NCBI GenBank assembly: GCA_016165875.1
Contig: JABBOT010000007.1
Location: 15,026,740-15,090,739 of the forward strand
DNA length: 64,000 nt
Reading direction: 5' to 3'
DNA from: Acanthopleura granulata
Taxonomy: Eukaryota; Mollusca; Polyplacophora; Chitonida; Chitonidae
The position numbers and the translations under genes are program-made. The number at the start of each line of letters is the position of its first letter. Position 1 is the stretch's first letter. The notes beneath the pieces are model-generated. The model was not told the DNA's origin and did not search any database. It worked only from the letters and a program-made list of their open reading frames with translations. Shown one piece after another: positions 13,001-20,009 of the stretch.

Positions 13001-16000
13001 ATCGTCGTATAAGTGAAATATTCTTGACTGCAACGTAAAACACCAATCAGATAAATGAATGAATAAGTAAATAAATATTTAGCGTGAATAGCGAATTTTG
13101 GCTCACATCTGTTTCTAGGATGGTGTTGCAAGCGTCTCATTTTGAACATTATCATTGTCTTGTCAAAAGCCATTAGTTTCCTGGTTCTGACACATTCTCG
13201 CTGTTAAACGCAATCATCAGTCATCTATTCATTCATTGTGTGAAGCATTGTAGACATGAAGCCATATCAGTTTGGCAGAATCGTCCTGACACACTTTTTT
13301 TCTGCCATTTCTACCAATTAGCCTATCCTGACCGATACGGCTTGGCTAGAGCACTTATTTTAGCAGCATTTTTCTATCAAACGTTGACTTGTTAGAACCC
13401 GGAAGCCTACAGCTTTTACTAAAAGCTTTTTGGGAGAAAAAGAGAAAGTCATACATGTAGTATGTACGCATCACTCGTACTGGGTGATGTTGCATCTATG
13501 TATCAGTTAGTCAAATTCTTGTTTAACGGGACAACTAAAGAACTAATTTATATTGATATATTTTCAACATTACCGGTTCATATCTTTTCTAAATCTTTCA
13601 ACCCTGGTTTTTTCCATCTATTTTCAGTTACTGCCCCTGGCTTAAACATGTTTCATGCACGACGTTGTTGAAATATTGCCAATGTGGCGTTAAGCAATAA
13701 CCATTCATTCATTCGTTCATTCGTTCGTTTTTTTCTTCAGGCAAATTCAATGGGGACGTTACGAGGGTGCGGCCGCCAGTGGACAGCAGCCATCTGTAAC
13801 GCTGTGGGCTATCTCGGAATCTCTGTCCCCATTGCCGTCATCTTCATGTTCGTTGTTGGCTTGGGTGCCTCTGGTTAGCGTTGTTCTATTGTAATCATGT
13901 AAAAAGGAAAAGAACGGCCTGGAGATTTAGCAAATGCCAAGGCTTGGCTCAAGTATTGTTCATAGGAACTAAAGAGAACTAACGGCAAGCTTTGGTCAAC
14001 TAGCTCTGGGCCCCATTCCACAAAGCAATCGTAGGCTGAGTTGATTGTAACTACCATGGTTACCAATCTCTTTAACATAGGTTGACATGATAGTTACAAT
14101 CAACTTATTTCACGCCTGCTTTGTGGAACAGGGGCCAAAACTATAGACGTTCCGTGTTCGAAAACAGCCTTTGATCCTTTACATCAAAAGTTAGAGTAAA
14201 ACCCTTACTGAGGTAAACTGACCAGAGGCCGGATTTTCACCGGTTACGCGCGACCATATCACGGTGTCGTCACTGCTCTGGTTTTACTCTCTATCACATA
14301 GCCTTTTGTATTTTTTGTATTGGCTGCAGCTTCACGTCAGAACATTTGACAGGTTCCTTGAGGCGTTTTAATCCCAAGTTCATGTGCTTTTTTCTGTTAA
14401 CAGCAATCTGCCTTTTACTGTTTAGAGGCTATGTATGTGAATGAAAACTTAACATGAAAAAATAAAAAATTAAGTCCAATAACAAAATTAACGACGTTTT
14501 ATAAGGATACGGATTGGGGGTGGGGTGGGTAACGATGGCCCATTCCATTAGCATTTGCATGAAACTTTGACTTCATCTCTCTTTTTATTCCCCGAGGAGC
14601 TCAGTATTATTTAGTTACTTTATTTTCTCTACAGCCTCTGTTAAGTAAACCTGTTCCTTTGTTCTTTTCTTTTCTTCTGTCCTACAAATTGTAAAAGATC
14701 TGACAATTAACATTCTTTATAGCTTAAGTTACAGATTCTGCAGATGAGATATGTTGCCAAATAACAGTGGGAACATGTATATTGCTGCTTTCATTTGTTC
14801 CACCTTATTCTCTACCAGGTAACAGACAAAGTAAGGATGTATCTTTGGTGCATACATTACTGATATGAACATACCCTTGTGACTCTCACCAACGCGATCA
14901 CTTTGAGTTCAAGTCCATCTCACGCTGACTTCCTGGCCCGGTTTCCTCCCACCATAAGGCTGGTCACCGTCGTATGAGTGAAATATTATTGAGTACGGCC
15001 TAAAACACCAATCATCAAAATAAAATGATATGAAGATATGAAGTCCCAGTTAAGTTAACAAATGCATTTGTTTATTTTCTGTAAGGATTTTTGTGGGCAC
15101 TGTCCCTGGGAATAACGCCAACTGCCATTCTTTACATATTCTTCATAACGCGGAGAATAAACTGGGATAACGAGGTTAACAAGGTACGCATGTAAGTCAG
15201 ACACACTAAATGTTAAGAAAAAAGGTATTTCTGTTTTTATTTGTGCTTAACATGTCGTCTTTACTGAAGGCACGACAATGACGTAATCTTTCAGAGAAGA
15301 AGAGTGATTAAAAACTCCAGTAAATGTAGGTAAGATATTGTTGAATAGTTTCGAGGATTTGGCAATGAACGCTAAATAATGATTTGTTGGTAACACGTCT
15401 TACTCTGTTCCACACTGGTCAAAGTTGTACAGATAGACTGCATTTTGATGAGATAGACAATGTCACGTGGCGGCTTACAGTTGCCTAAATTTACTAAGCC
15501 CTTTATTTTTTTCTGTCGCAGGCGCAGGAGCGAATTACTACTCGGCGGAAACAGAAAGTCAGAGAAGAAACGTCACCTCTCATATCAGCTGAAACAAGTA
15601 GGAAAATATTAACATTTGTGAATGTATATATGTATATGTATATGTATATATATTTCATATATATATATATATATATATCTATCTTTATATAGACTTTAAT
15701 AAGGCACCCAAAATGCGATATATACAGGACATTTGGTGGTAGAAAATTGAAGTATTATGTCTAACTTAATTTAAATGAAAATACTTTCCTGTCTTTATTG
15801 CCTTTATTTATTTAAGTTTGTATATGGATTTATTTCATTTGTATTTTACACCATACTCATGTACATATATATATATGTACGACGGCGGCCAGGATTATGG
15901 TGGCAGGAAACTGCACAGAGCGCGGGGGGGGGGGAACCTACCACCATCCGCAGGTTTTCGAAATACCTATCCATGTACGAGATCTGGCTTATATATCGAC

Positions 16001-16455
16001 GCTGTATTCTTGGCAGAGTTTAACTCTGTTAGTCCTTTGAACCGTGTTTGATCAATTTTCTCTCTGAATTTCAAAACAAGTTTTAACATGCAAACAAACC
16101 TTGATGCCAACAGGAGAACATGTGATCAATGGAATGAGGTTTTCATGTAATGTGTATTTCACATTTTCCAGACGTTGACAGCAAAACCAACGACGACAAA
16201 GCAAGACAACCAAACGGCATGCTCCTGAGTGAATCGTTAGATTACACGAGATCAATTAGCGTTGATGAGTCTGTGTACAGGAAAGGGTTGGTTGTTCTTG
16301 TCGTAAAGAGAGTGTTGGGATGTTTGTGTGTTTTCAGCTTATTTGTGACAGCAATTTGTATTAGGGTTTTTGTTCCTCTGCCAGCCGAATCATTGGTTAC
16401 CCCTGCAATAAATGTAACCCAGGCATCCTCGGTAATCCCGGATTACGAAATTTAA
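940..16455 (+). CDS. SLC47A1-like: MATE-family multidrug and toxin extrusion transporter (SLC47-like), 18 exons assembled
   Basis: Splicing 940-1040, 1437-1538, 1974-2042, 2693-2741, 3009-3108, 4059-4101, 4529-4573, 5961-6058, 6620-6717, 7648-7761, 8462-8529, 10530-10638, 11581-11656, 12592-12661, 13741-13873, 15086-15183, 15522-15597 and 16172-16455 gives one frame of 577 residues plus stop. Every intron is GT-AG and all phases agree. Residues are numbered from the split first codon at 940. Family hallmarks in order are SGQLGRAELDGVGLA, GLGLVTACDTLFSQAYG, AGIIGSAVGQ, IEWWGFE, VPSGISTASSIRVG and TLRGCGRQ. Known family role: plasma-membrane proton/organic-cation antiporters that export drugs and metabolic cations, with 12 core helices plus a thirteenth in animals. 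The spacing from E262 to Q289 to D378 equals that of human MATE1 E273, E300 and E389. The true start is not resolved. The substrate is unknown. Family assignment is very secure; 1:1 orthology with a vertebrate gene is not claimed. Confidence 0.93.
1437..1538 (+). CDS. SLC47A1-like: MATE exon 2 (residues 35-68, helix 1 and start of helix 2)
   Basis: The acceptor is ctatag and the donor gtgagt, with phase 0 on both sides. It encodes the helix 1 segment FTQSFGMVSLMFSGQLGR and then AELDGVGLALS. The SGQLG.AELD motif is a core MATE signature (human MATE1 has CGHLGKLELD). Confidence 0.92.
1974..2042 (+). CDS. SLC47A1-like: MATE exon 3 (residues 69-91, helix 2)
   Basis: The acceptor is gttacag and the donor gtgagt, phase 0 at both ends. 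It encodes LLNITGLSVGLGLVTACDTL followed by FSQ, matching the GISVGFGLSSACDTLISQ region of animal MATEs. The 3' third of this exon and its donor are the seed of the decayed tandem array that follows in the intron. Confidence 0.95.
1996..2365 (+). repeat. Tandem array of exon 3 3' end plus splice donor (5 copies, 74-75 bp)
   Basis: The landmark ctgtg(a/c)ca of exon 3 at 2021 recurs at 2096, 2171, 2245 and 2319, giving periods of 75, 75, 74 and 74. Each unit carries the end of exon 3, the donor region and about 40 bases of intron (acacctacctgagtcaga-like). The first unit is the authentic exon end. The second keeps a consensus donor, aaag|gtaagt, at 2118. The third to fifth have lost GT (ctgagt, gcaggg, ggaaga). 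No unit after the first is open enough to be a functional exon duplication. Confidence 0.9.
2693..2741 (+). CDS. SLC47A1-like: MATE exon 4 (residues 92-108 start)
   Basis: The acceptor is tgtttcag and the donor gtgagt; it ends in phase 1. It encodes AYGGTNKHLVGIYLQR, the conserved QxYG..N...VG..LQR loop and start of helix 3. Confidence 0.92.
3009..3108 (+). CDS. SLC47A1-like: MATE exon 5 (residues 108-141 start, helix 3 and loop)
   Basis: The acceptor is ctttgcag and the donor gtgagt; it enters in phase 1 and leaves in phase 2. It encodes a hydrophobic helix ending VLVCWGIFLNTEGLLIILGQ and then NREVSR, matching the WALFLNT...LL..QDP.VSR segment of human MATE1. Confidence 0.93.
4059..4101 (+). 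CDS. SLC47A1-like: MATE exon 6 (residues 141-155)
   Basis: The acceptor is tttctcag and the donor gtgagt; it leaves in phase 0. It encodes RIAGEYLLYFMPGLL, the start of helix 4 with its conserved proline. Confidence 0.9.
4529..4573 (+). CDS. SLC47A1-like: MATE exon 7 (residues 156-170)
   Basis: The acceptor is gttgcag and the donor gtaagt, phase 0 at both ends. It encodes FNFLFQVFVKYLQNQ, the end of helix 4 with the family motif VKYL.NQ. Confidence 0.92.
5540..5612 (+). repeat. SINE tail remnants in intron 7
   Basis: Sequence like gtacgacataaaaacacc and aaacaccaataaaat with (AAAT)n runs resembles the 3' tail of the interspersed SINE found elsewhere in the window, present twice in short form. 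Confidence 0.45.
5961..6058 (+). CDS. SLC47A1-like: MATE exon 8 (residues 171-203 start, helix 5)
   Basis: The acceptor is gccttcag and the donor gtaagt; it leaves in phase 2. It encodes VGNLGNALAQYLAIYVLEAG, corresponding to the ANLVNALANYLFLHQLHLG helix of human MATE1. Confidence 0.92.
6620..6717 (+). CDS. SLC47A1-like: MATE exon 9 (residues 203-236 start, helix 6)
   Basis: The acceptor is gatgacag and the donor gtgagt; it enters in phase 2 and leaves in phase 1. Joined to exon 8 it gives AGIIGSAVGQ, then a long hydrophobic helix and GLYKETWDG, matching GVIGSALAN...WGGW. The acceptor has a weak pyrimidine tract, but the phase and protein match are decisive. Confidence 0.9.
7091..7647 (+). 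repeat. Tandem array of exon 10 splice acceptor plus exon start (10 copies plus the real one)
   Basis: The string (t)ttcagg(c)tgg recurs with its c at 7101, 7159, 7217, 7275, 7330, 7385, 7425, 7480, 7535 and 7590, then at the true exon (7645). Spacing is 58 at first, then 55, with one 40-bp unit. Each unit has a pyrimidine tract, an AG (lost at 7480), exon-like gctggtctt(g/t)ggag and then gtgac-like sequence and taccct. Units entered at these acceptors soon meet stops, either tga inside the unit or tga near 7604. Confidence 0.92.
7648..7761 (+). CDS. SLC47A1-like: MATE exon 10 (residues 236-274 start, helix 7, transport-site glutamates)
   Basis: The acceptor is ctatttcag and the donor gtgaga, phase 1 at both ends. 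It encodes WSWEALEQWGQFLHLGVAGF and then MTAIEWWGFEIGLFMNG. E262 and E267 in IEWWGFE correspond to E273 and E278 of human MATE1, which are needed for transport. The acceptor and first bases of this exon are repeated ten times upstream (7091-7647). Confidence 0.95.
7958..8420. repeat. Composite dispersed repeat R1, two partial copies in opposite orientation (intron 10)
   Basis: 7958-8070 (ctagaccactgacatctaat onward) is like the 46.7-kb copy. 8085-8420 (gtaaatacttcaatagtagc, then aaaccagagcgacgacagtg) is like the 32.9-kb copy, which reads the other way. The result is head-to-head halves of the same family. Confidence 0.6.
8462..8529 (+). CDS. SLC47A1-like: MATE exon 11 (residues 274-296, helix 8)
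   Basis: The acceptor is acggcag and the donor gtatgt; it enters in phase 1 and leaves in phase 0. It encodes GIIGEVELGATSVVFQLEQI and then FYA. The residue aligned with human MATE1 E300 is Q289, and a glutamate (E291) sits two residues later. Confidence 0.92.
9475..9718 (-). repeat. Near full-length tRNA-derived SINE (intron 11)
   Basis: Read on the minus strand it starts with a tRNA-like head (gcctcggtggccttgggggt, then ttagcacgcc), with a B-box-like gtgagttcaagccc. A central block (ggccgtacgtgggg, ccccgggctct, gtttcctcc) follows, and it ends with aagtgaaatattcttgagta plus an A/T-rich tail. This is the best-preserved copy in the window. Confidence 0.85.
10315..10392 (+). repeat. SINE 3' tail fragment (intron 11)
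   Basis: Contains accgtcatataagttaaata, ttcttgagtacgccgtacaa and an A-rich (AAAT-like) end, matching only the 3' part of the SINE. Confidence 0.65.
10530..10638 (+). CDS. SLC47A1-like: MATE exon 12 (residues 297-333 start)
   Basis: The acceptor is ttactgcag and the donor gtaagt; it leaves in phase 1. It encodes VPSGISTASSIRVGHSLGAG and then NAEAAKTTAMASQVFA. The VP.G.S.A.S.RVG..LGAG signature is among the most conserved in MATE transporters. Confidence 0.96.
11581..11656 (+). CDS. SLC47A1-like: MATE exon 13 (residues 333-358 start, helix 9)
   Basis: The acceptor is gtccacag and the donor gtaagt; it enters in phase 1 and leaves in phase 2. It encodes a hydrophobic helix and then LLPLLFTQDA, aligned with the YIFTTDRD turn of human MATE1. 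Confidence 0.9.
12592..12661 (+). CDS. SLC47A1-like: MATE exon 14 (residues 358-381, helix 10)
   Basis: The acceptor is catttcag and the donor gtgagt; it enters in phase 2 and leaves in phase 0. It encodes EVIRLVSSIIPILAIIAFLD followed by SIV. D378 occupies the place of E389 of human MATE1. Confidence 0.9.
12780..12935 (+). repeat. 5'-truncated SINE with (AAAT)n tail (intron 14)
   Basis: Contains gccagcaacctgtggatg, gggtttcccccggctctgcc, ctcccaccataaggct and cgtcgtataaa, ending in a long AAAT run. It lacks the tRNA-like head. Confidence 0.8.
12938..13082 (+). repeat. Second 5'-truncated SINE directly behind the first (intron 14)
   Basis: Contains gcgtacgtggggaggtccgc, caacaacctgcggatgg, cgtcgtataagtgaaatatt and aacaccaatcagataaatga. 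It has lost the hypervariable gtttcctcccacc block. It lies in the same orientation as its neighbour, in tandem. Confidence 0.8.
13741..13873 (+). CDS. SLC47A1-like: MATE exon 15 (residues 382-426 start, helices 10-11)
   Basis: The acceptor is a long T-rich tract ending ttcttcag. It encodes ANSMGTLRGCGRQWTAAICN and then the helix VGYLGISVPIAVIFMFVVGL, matching G.LRGSG.Q.VGAIVNTIGYYVVGLPIG. The donor gttagc is a poor match beyond GT, but it gives the phase (1) that exon 16 needs. Confidence 0.93.
14008..14136. mobile_element. Foldback hairpin element (intron 15)
   Basis: The ends are inverted: gggccccattccacaaagca at the left and tgctttgtggaacaggggcc at the right. An inner pair is gttgattgtaacta and tagttacaatcaac. 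The 129-bp unit can fold almost end to end. Such palindromic elements with a 'ccacaaagc' arm are a common non-autonomous class in marine invertebrate genomes; the family name is not known to me. Confidence 0.75.
14200..14305 (-). repeat. Dispersed repeat R1, partial copy (intron 15)
   Basis: Contains gaggtaaactgaccagaggc, caccggttacgcgcgacc and gtcgtcactgctctggtttt. This is the reverse complement of the R1 copies at 32.9 and 37.4 kb. Confidence 0.6.
14884..15030 (+). repeat. SINE with internal deletion (intron 15)
   Basis: Begins at the B-box region (gagttcaagtccatctcacg), jumps to ggcccggtttcctcccacca and ends gagtacggcctaaaacaccaa. The middle block with the cctgcggatgg motif is missing. 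Confidence 0.75.
15086..15183 (+). CDS. SLC47A1-like: MATE exon 16 (residues 426-458, helix 12)
   Basis: The acceptor is tctgtaag and the donor gtacgc; it enters in phase 1 and leaves in phase 0. It encodes GFLWALSLGITPTAILYIFF and then ITRRINWDNEVNK, matching the GLW.G.......LGFI...NW motif that closes the 12-helix core. Confidence 0.93.
15522..15597 (+). CDS. SLC47A1-like: MATE exon 17 (residues 459-484 start, cytoplasmic linker)
   Basis: The acceptor is tgtcgcag and the donor gtagga; it leaves in phase 1. It encodes a charged linker, AQERITTRRKQKVREETSPL followed by ISAET, between helix 12 and the C-terminal helix. There is little sequence conservation, so support comes from position, charge and phase. 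Confidence 0.82.
15623..15690. repeat. AT-rich (TA)n microsatellite (intron 17)
   Basis: Runs of tatatg and tatata, including an uninterrupted (AT) stretch at about 15657-15678. Confidence 0.9.
15872..15970 (-). repeat. Partial SINE (intron 17)
   Basis: Shows the reverse complement of the SINE core: tacgacggcggccaggatta, tggtggcaggaaactgca and accatccgcaggttt. A run of about ten G replaces the cccggg block. Confidence 0.75.
16172..16455 (+). CDS. SLC47A1-like: MATE exon 18 (residues 484-577, thirteenth helix and stop)
   Basis: The acceptor is attttccag, entering in phase 1. It encodes a hydrophilic linker, a basic YRKG and VVKR region, and a hydrophobic helix at about 531-551 (VLGCLCVFSLFVTAICIRVF). 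A 26-residue tail with an NVT glycosylation sequon at 564-566 follows, and the stop is taa. Animal MATEs carry such an extra helix, which puts the C-terminus outside the cell; the sequon fits that topology. Confidence 0.9.
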
Positions 16456-16512
16456 CTTTAGTTCTCATGTACGTCAAATGTTCACAGCTTGCCAGTTACG
16501 TTGTGAACATGG

Positions 16513-16524
16513 AATAAAAATAAA
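16513..16524 (+). promoter_or_regulatory. Polyadenylation signal, two abutting AATAAA copies
   Basis: AATAAA occurs at 16513-16518 and again at 16519-16524, about 60 bases past the stop codon, followed by GT-rich sequence (gttgtgtgatgg near 16539). This is the likely 3' end of the transporter mRNA. Confidence 0.75.
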
Positions 16525-18650
16525 GACTTTGGAAAACGTTGTGTGATGGTCAAAATTGCTTTTATGTGCTACACGGATTATATCATATCTACTTTGACCT
16601 CAAACTTAACGATGCGGTTGGTATAACTCTTAGTACAGTCATTTTCGTGTTTGGACAGAGCTTATCAATTATTAGTTGCTTTTGACAGTAAATGCACTGG
16701 GTAACACGTCTAGGTACTAGTCTGAACGTATTTAACATGCAAGACGATATGAGGCCTTTACATGGTGAAGTATCGTTTTCCTGACTTAAGTTAATTACTA
16801 CTATGGGCATAATAATGAACAACCAGGACATGTGTAAACTCTTATAAAGGTCTGGTTATGTGACGCAGAATGAATATACATGAATGGCTGTGATGCACGT
16901 TGTCATTAACTTGGGAACGTGCCATATTTGTTTAACGATCAGGATTCAGCGACGGAGTTGCCCCCCTTGGATTGTGTACCGGTTGATCGTTGCTTGCTAA
17001 CGTCTAAAATTGCAACAGTTCTGTGGCATTTAAACTAAACGCGCTTTATGTTAAATACTTGACGTGTTGTTGTTTCTCGTTTGGTTATATATATTGAGAT
17101 GTCGATATAAACATAAATGTAAACAGATTTTGCGACAGTAGCGCGTAACAGATACTAAAATGATGTCATCTCATCATGCTATCAGTGTCATCAGTCATTT
17201 GACTTACTGTAATCGTCTCAACGAGCTATCCTCAAATATCACGAGCGTGAATAAAATGGTCACGAAGTATGTAAAAGTAACTTATCTGAACTGCGTTTCC
17301 CCCCTTCATGCAGAACTCCAATAGCTACAATATGTCTGAAGAAAATTTTAATCTCAACTCAGAACACAACTTATAACAGCTGATGTCTCCTAGCTCTCTG
17401 ATTGGTCAATCTCTTATAAGCTTAAAAGCATGGGCGCCTTCAGATCGCCAGTCGGTAGCAAATATTCCACATTTCAAACGAAGATGATTTAGCAAAGAAT
17501 TCCTGCAAATTCAATCAGGTTTTTGCATTCAAGAGAGAATTTTGTAATCTTTTTAATGAATTTTGCCTCAGTCGTGAGCTGTCTTTCACTGTAGGGAGAG
17601 ACCCTGGGATCCACGTGTTAAGGTGCTTGAGTGCGCGTTTTCATCCCTAGTACACCTAAGCGGTGCGTTCAACCTCATACCCAGGAAAGGGGTTTAAATA
17701 TTCCAATGCTTCCATCATTTGTTTCCTTTATTTTGGCTTGTAAATATTCAAATTCACTCATTGACTCACTCATCTGTCGCCTTGGTGGCTCTCTTGTGTG
17801 TTAATAGGGCTCACTGGTTCCTCCAACATACCACGAGTTCGCGAGTAACTTGAGAAATGTCCTTGACTTACTAAGGGAACTTCGGCGTCAACAATTACAA
17901 AACTGACCACCATGGTCAAGTTAACGGTTCTGAGTATGCGCGTGGAACGACAACCAGATGAATAAATCAATTCATGTCCAGATGTGTAAGGTCTGCATCC
18001 CAAGATCTGGGATTAGTCGCTTCACAGTCTTCCGCGACCCCGACACAGTCTCATCTTCTACTTACAGAACATTACTTGGCCAGTCCGCTTAAACCGACGA
18101 TCAACTGTTGAGGTTTGAGGCGGGTGTTCTCATCATTCTGTTGTCACCTTGGGTTATAGACTGTGCAGATCGGGTAATTAAATGTTGTGTAATTTTTTTT
18201 GTCCTTCAAACATCCCTGATTTTAGAAAAATGGATCCTGCCGGCCATTCTTGTTATATATTGCTCACTGGCCCCCTCATCTCTTCTAGACTGACTCTGGC
18301 ATCACAGTTCAATTCAAATACATATTTAGACCAATGAAGTGTCACAGCAAAGGGGCCATTGTGACCAATCAAATTCTCCGTCTTAAATGTACACGAGACG
18401 AGGTCACGCGTTTACACAGTTAACTTGGGATTTCTAAAGGAAATGTCTGTTGAGAATTTCACTCCCTGATCTAGTTATGACTAACCTATGACAGTATTGA
18501 GCTGCATTCACTGGCCAGTTTATTAAAGGCTCTTACTGCAGTGAAGCCAAAGAGAACCGTTGGCATTGTGAAGATGGTAGCCTAAAGGCAGGCTTTAGTC
18601 TCACGGTGAACGCCAATACTGATCAGAGAGCCAGGCGATCCTAATCGTAA
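16525..18650. other. Intergenic sequence downstream of the transporter
   Basis: AT-rich unique-looking sequence. The open frames are short and on both strands, and I recognise no exon, RNA gene or mobile element. Confidence 0.5.
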
Positions 18651-18654
18651 CATT

Positions 18655-18850
18655 TTACCATGATCGAGTGGTTAGCGTGTGAGCGCTGAACCTTTCACCA
18701 AAGTGGTCGCTTTGATGTCAGTTCAGACAGACTCAGAATTTTCGGCAGCAACCTGCTGATGGTCGTGGGTTTCCCCGGGCTCTTTCGGGTTTGCTTCCGC
18801 CATAATGCTGATCGTGTTCGTCTAAGTGAAATATTCTTGAGTACAAAATC
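18655..18850 (+). repeat. SINE copy with degraded tRNA-like head
   Basis: The head is gatcgagtggttagcgtgtg; the core includes cggcagcaacctgctgatgg and tgggtttccccgggctct; the end is aagtgaaatattcttgagta. Confidence 0.8.
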
Positions 18851-19202
18851 ATCGCACACAGTTCAGTGAGCAATGAGTGTAATTTCGTGGTCAGCAAGTT
18901 CTGTCAGTTGAATTATCTCCCTTACTTCAGTCCACGATCTGCATGATCTTTAGCCTAAGCATCTCTTCTTTGAATTTTGGGTGCCCGATTTGTAGTTGAT
19001 GAAATTATAACAACATTTGTTCTCCCTTAAACACAGGAGGCCCAGATAGTTTGTGGATATACCAGAACAAGGTTCAAAACAATGTAACAATTACACTATG
19101 ACAAGTTAGAATGGGTTACCCCTGATCAACATGCAAAAGACTAGGCCTATATTAAGCAACATTTTCTGAATTATGAAAATGATATTTTGCCTTTTTTGGC
19201 CA

Positions 19203-19261
19203 TGTTGTTGTTATTGTTATTGTTGTTGTTGTTATTATTATTATTATTAGTAGTAGTATTA
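19203..19261. repeat. (TTG/TTA)n trinucleotide microsatellite
   Basis: Alternating ttg and tta repeats followed by tag repeats over about 58 bp. Confidence 0.9.
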
Positions 19262-19349
19262 AGACTACGTCAGTTAAATACGATCTGTAGCTGAAGGTAT
19301 TTTGCAAATATGTTATTTTCGTGTTGTTTTTGGCAGTTCCGGGCTGCGT

Positions 19350-19470
19350 CATGGTCATAGAATTCCCGTGGGGTGTTTCGGATTTCCTCTCACTAAAATA
19401 CTGGCCACTGTCGTATAGGTGAAATATTCTTGAGTATGGCTTAAAACACCCTTTAAATAAATAAATAATA
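19350..19470 (+). repeat. 5'-truncated SINE
   Basis: Contains cgtggggtgtttcggatttc, ctggccactgtcgtatagg, tgaaatattcttgagtatgg and cttaaaacacc, then (AAAT)n. Confidence 0.7.
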
Positions 19471-19935
19471 AGTTTTGGCAGTTCTGTGAATCGGTCAGTC
19501 CGTTTTCAAGTTCGTGGGTCAAAGGACCGCTTGCGACTAGATGGTAAATCGTCCCCCGGTGGTATAGGTGCCAGGTGTAATTTTTCCTTGCCAAGAAATG
19601 AGAGAAAATCTACTTGAATTTGAATAACAATTATTATGCAACATATCTTTATAAAAAACTTGGAGTCTTGTGATTTATACTTTTATTTCTATCAGGAGGC
19701 AAAGGTAAGGTTAAAAGCAGATTTCGCCATTTATGGCGTTTTTCCGAAGGATATAATTTCGTGAACTATAATCATTTGTGCGTAATTGATGCCAAGCTGG
19801 AGAGTTCTAATCTATTGCAAAGTATCATGTTGGTTCACGCAATCATATTTTTATAAATAGAAAAATATGAAATATTTTCTAGGGCCACTAGAACTGCACA
19901 TTCAACATTATAACTCATAGCTTTTATATCGTTGT

Positions 19936-20000
19936 TCCCTGTGGTGCAGTGTTAACCTACGCGTCTATGAATCCAGCTAGCAGTTCAGGAGTTCAAGCCC
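19936..20000 (+). repeat. tRNA-like segment, possible head of another SINE
   Basis: Contains ctgtggtgcagtgttaacc (A-box-like) and ggagttcaagccc (B-box-like) at roughly tRNA spacing. It does not fold into a clear cloverleaf by eye. Confidence 0.25.
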
Positions 20001-20009
20001 AATATGTGT

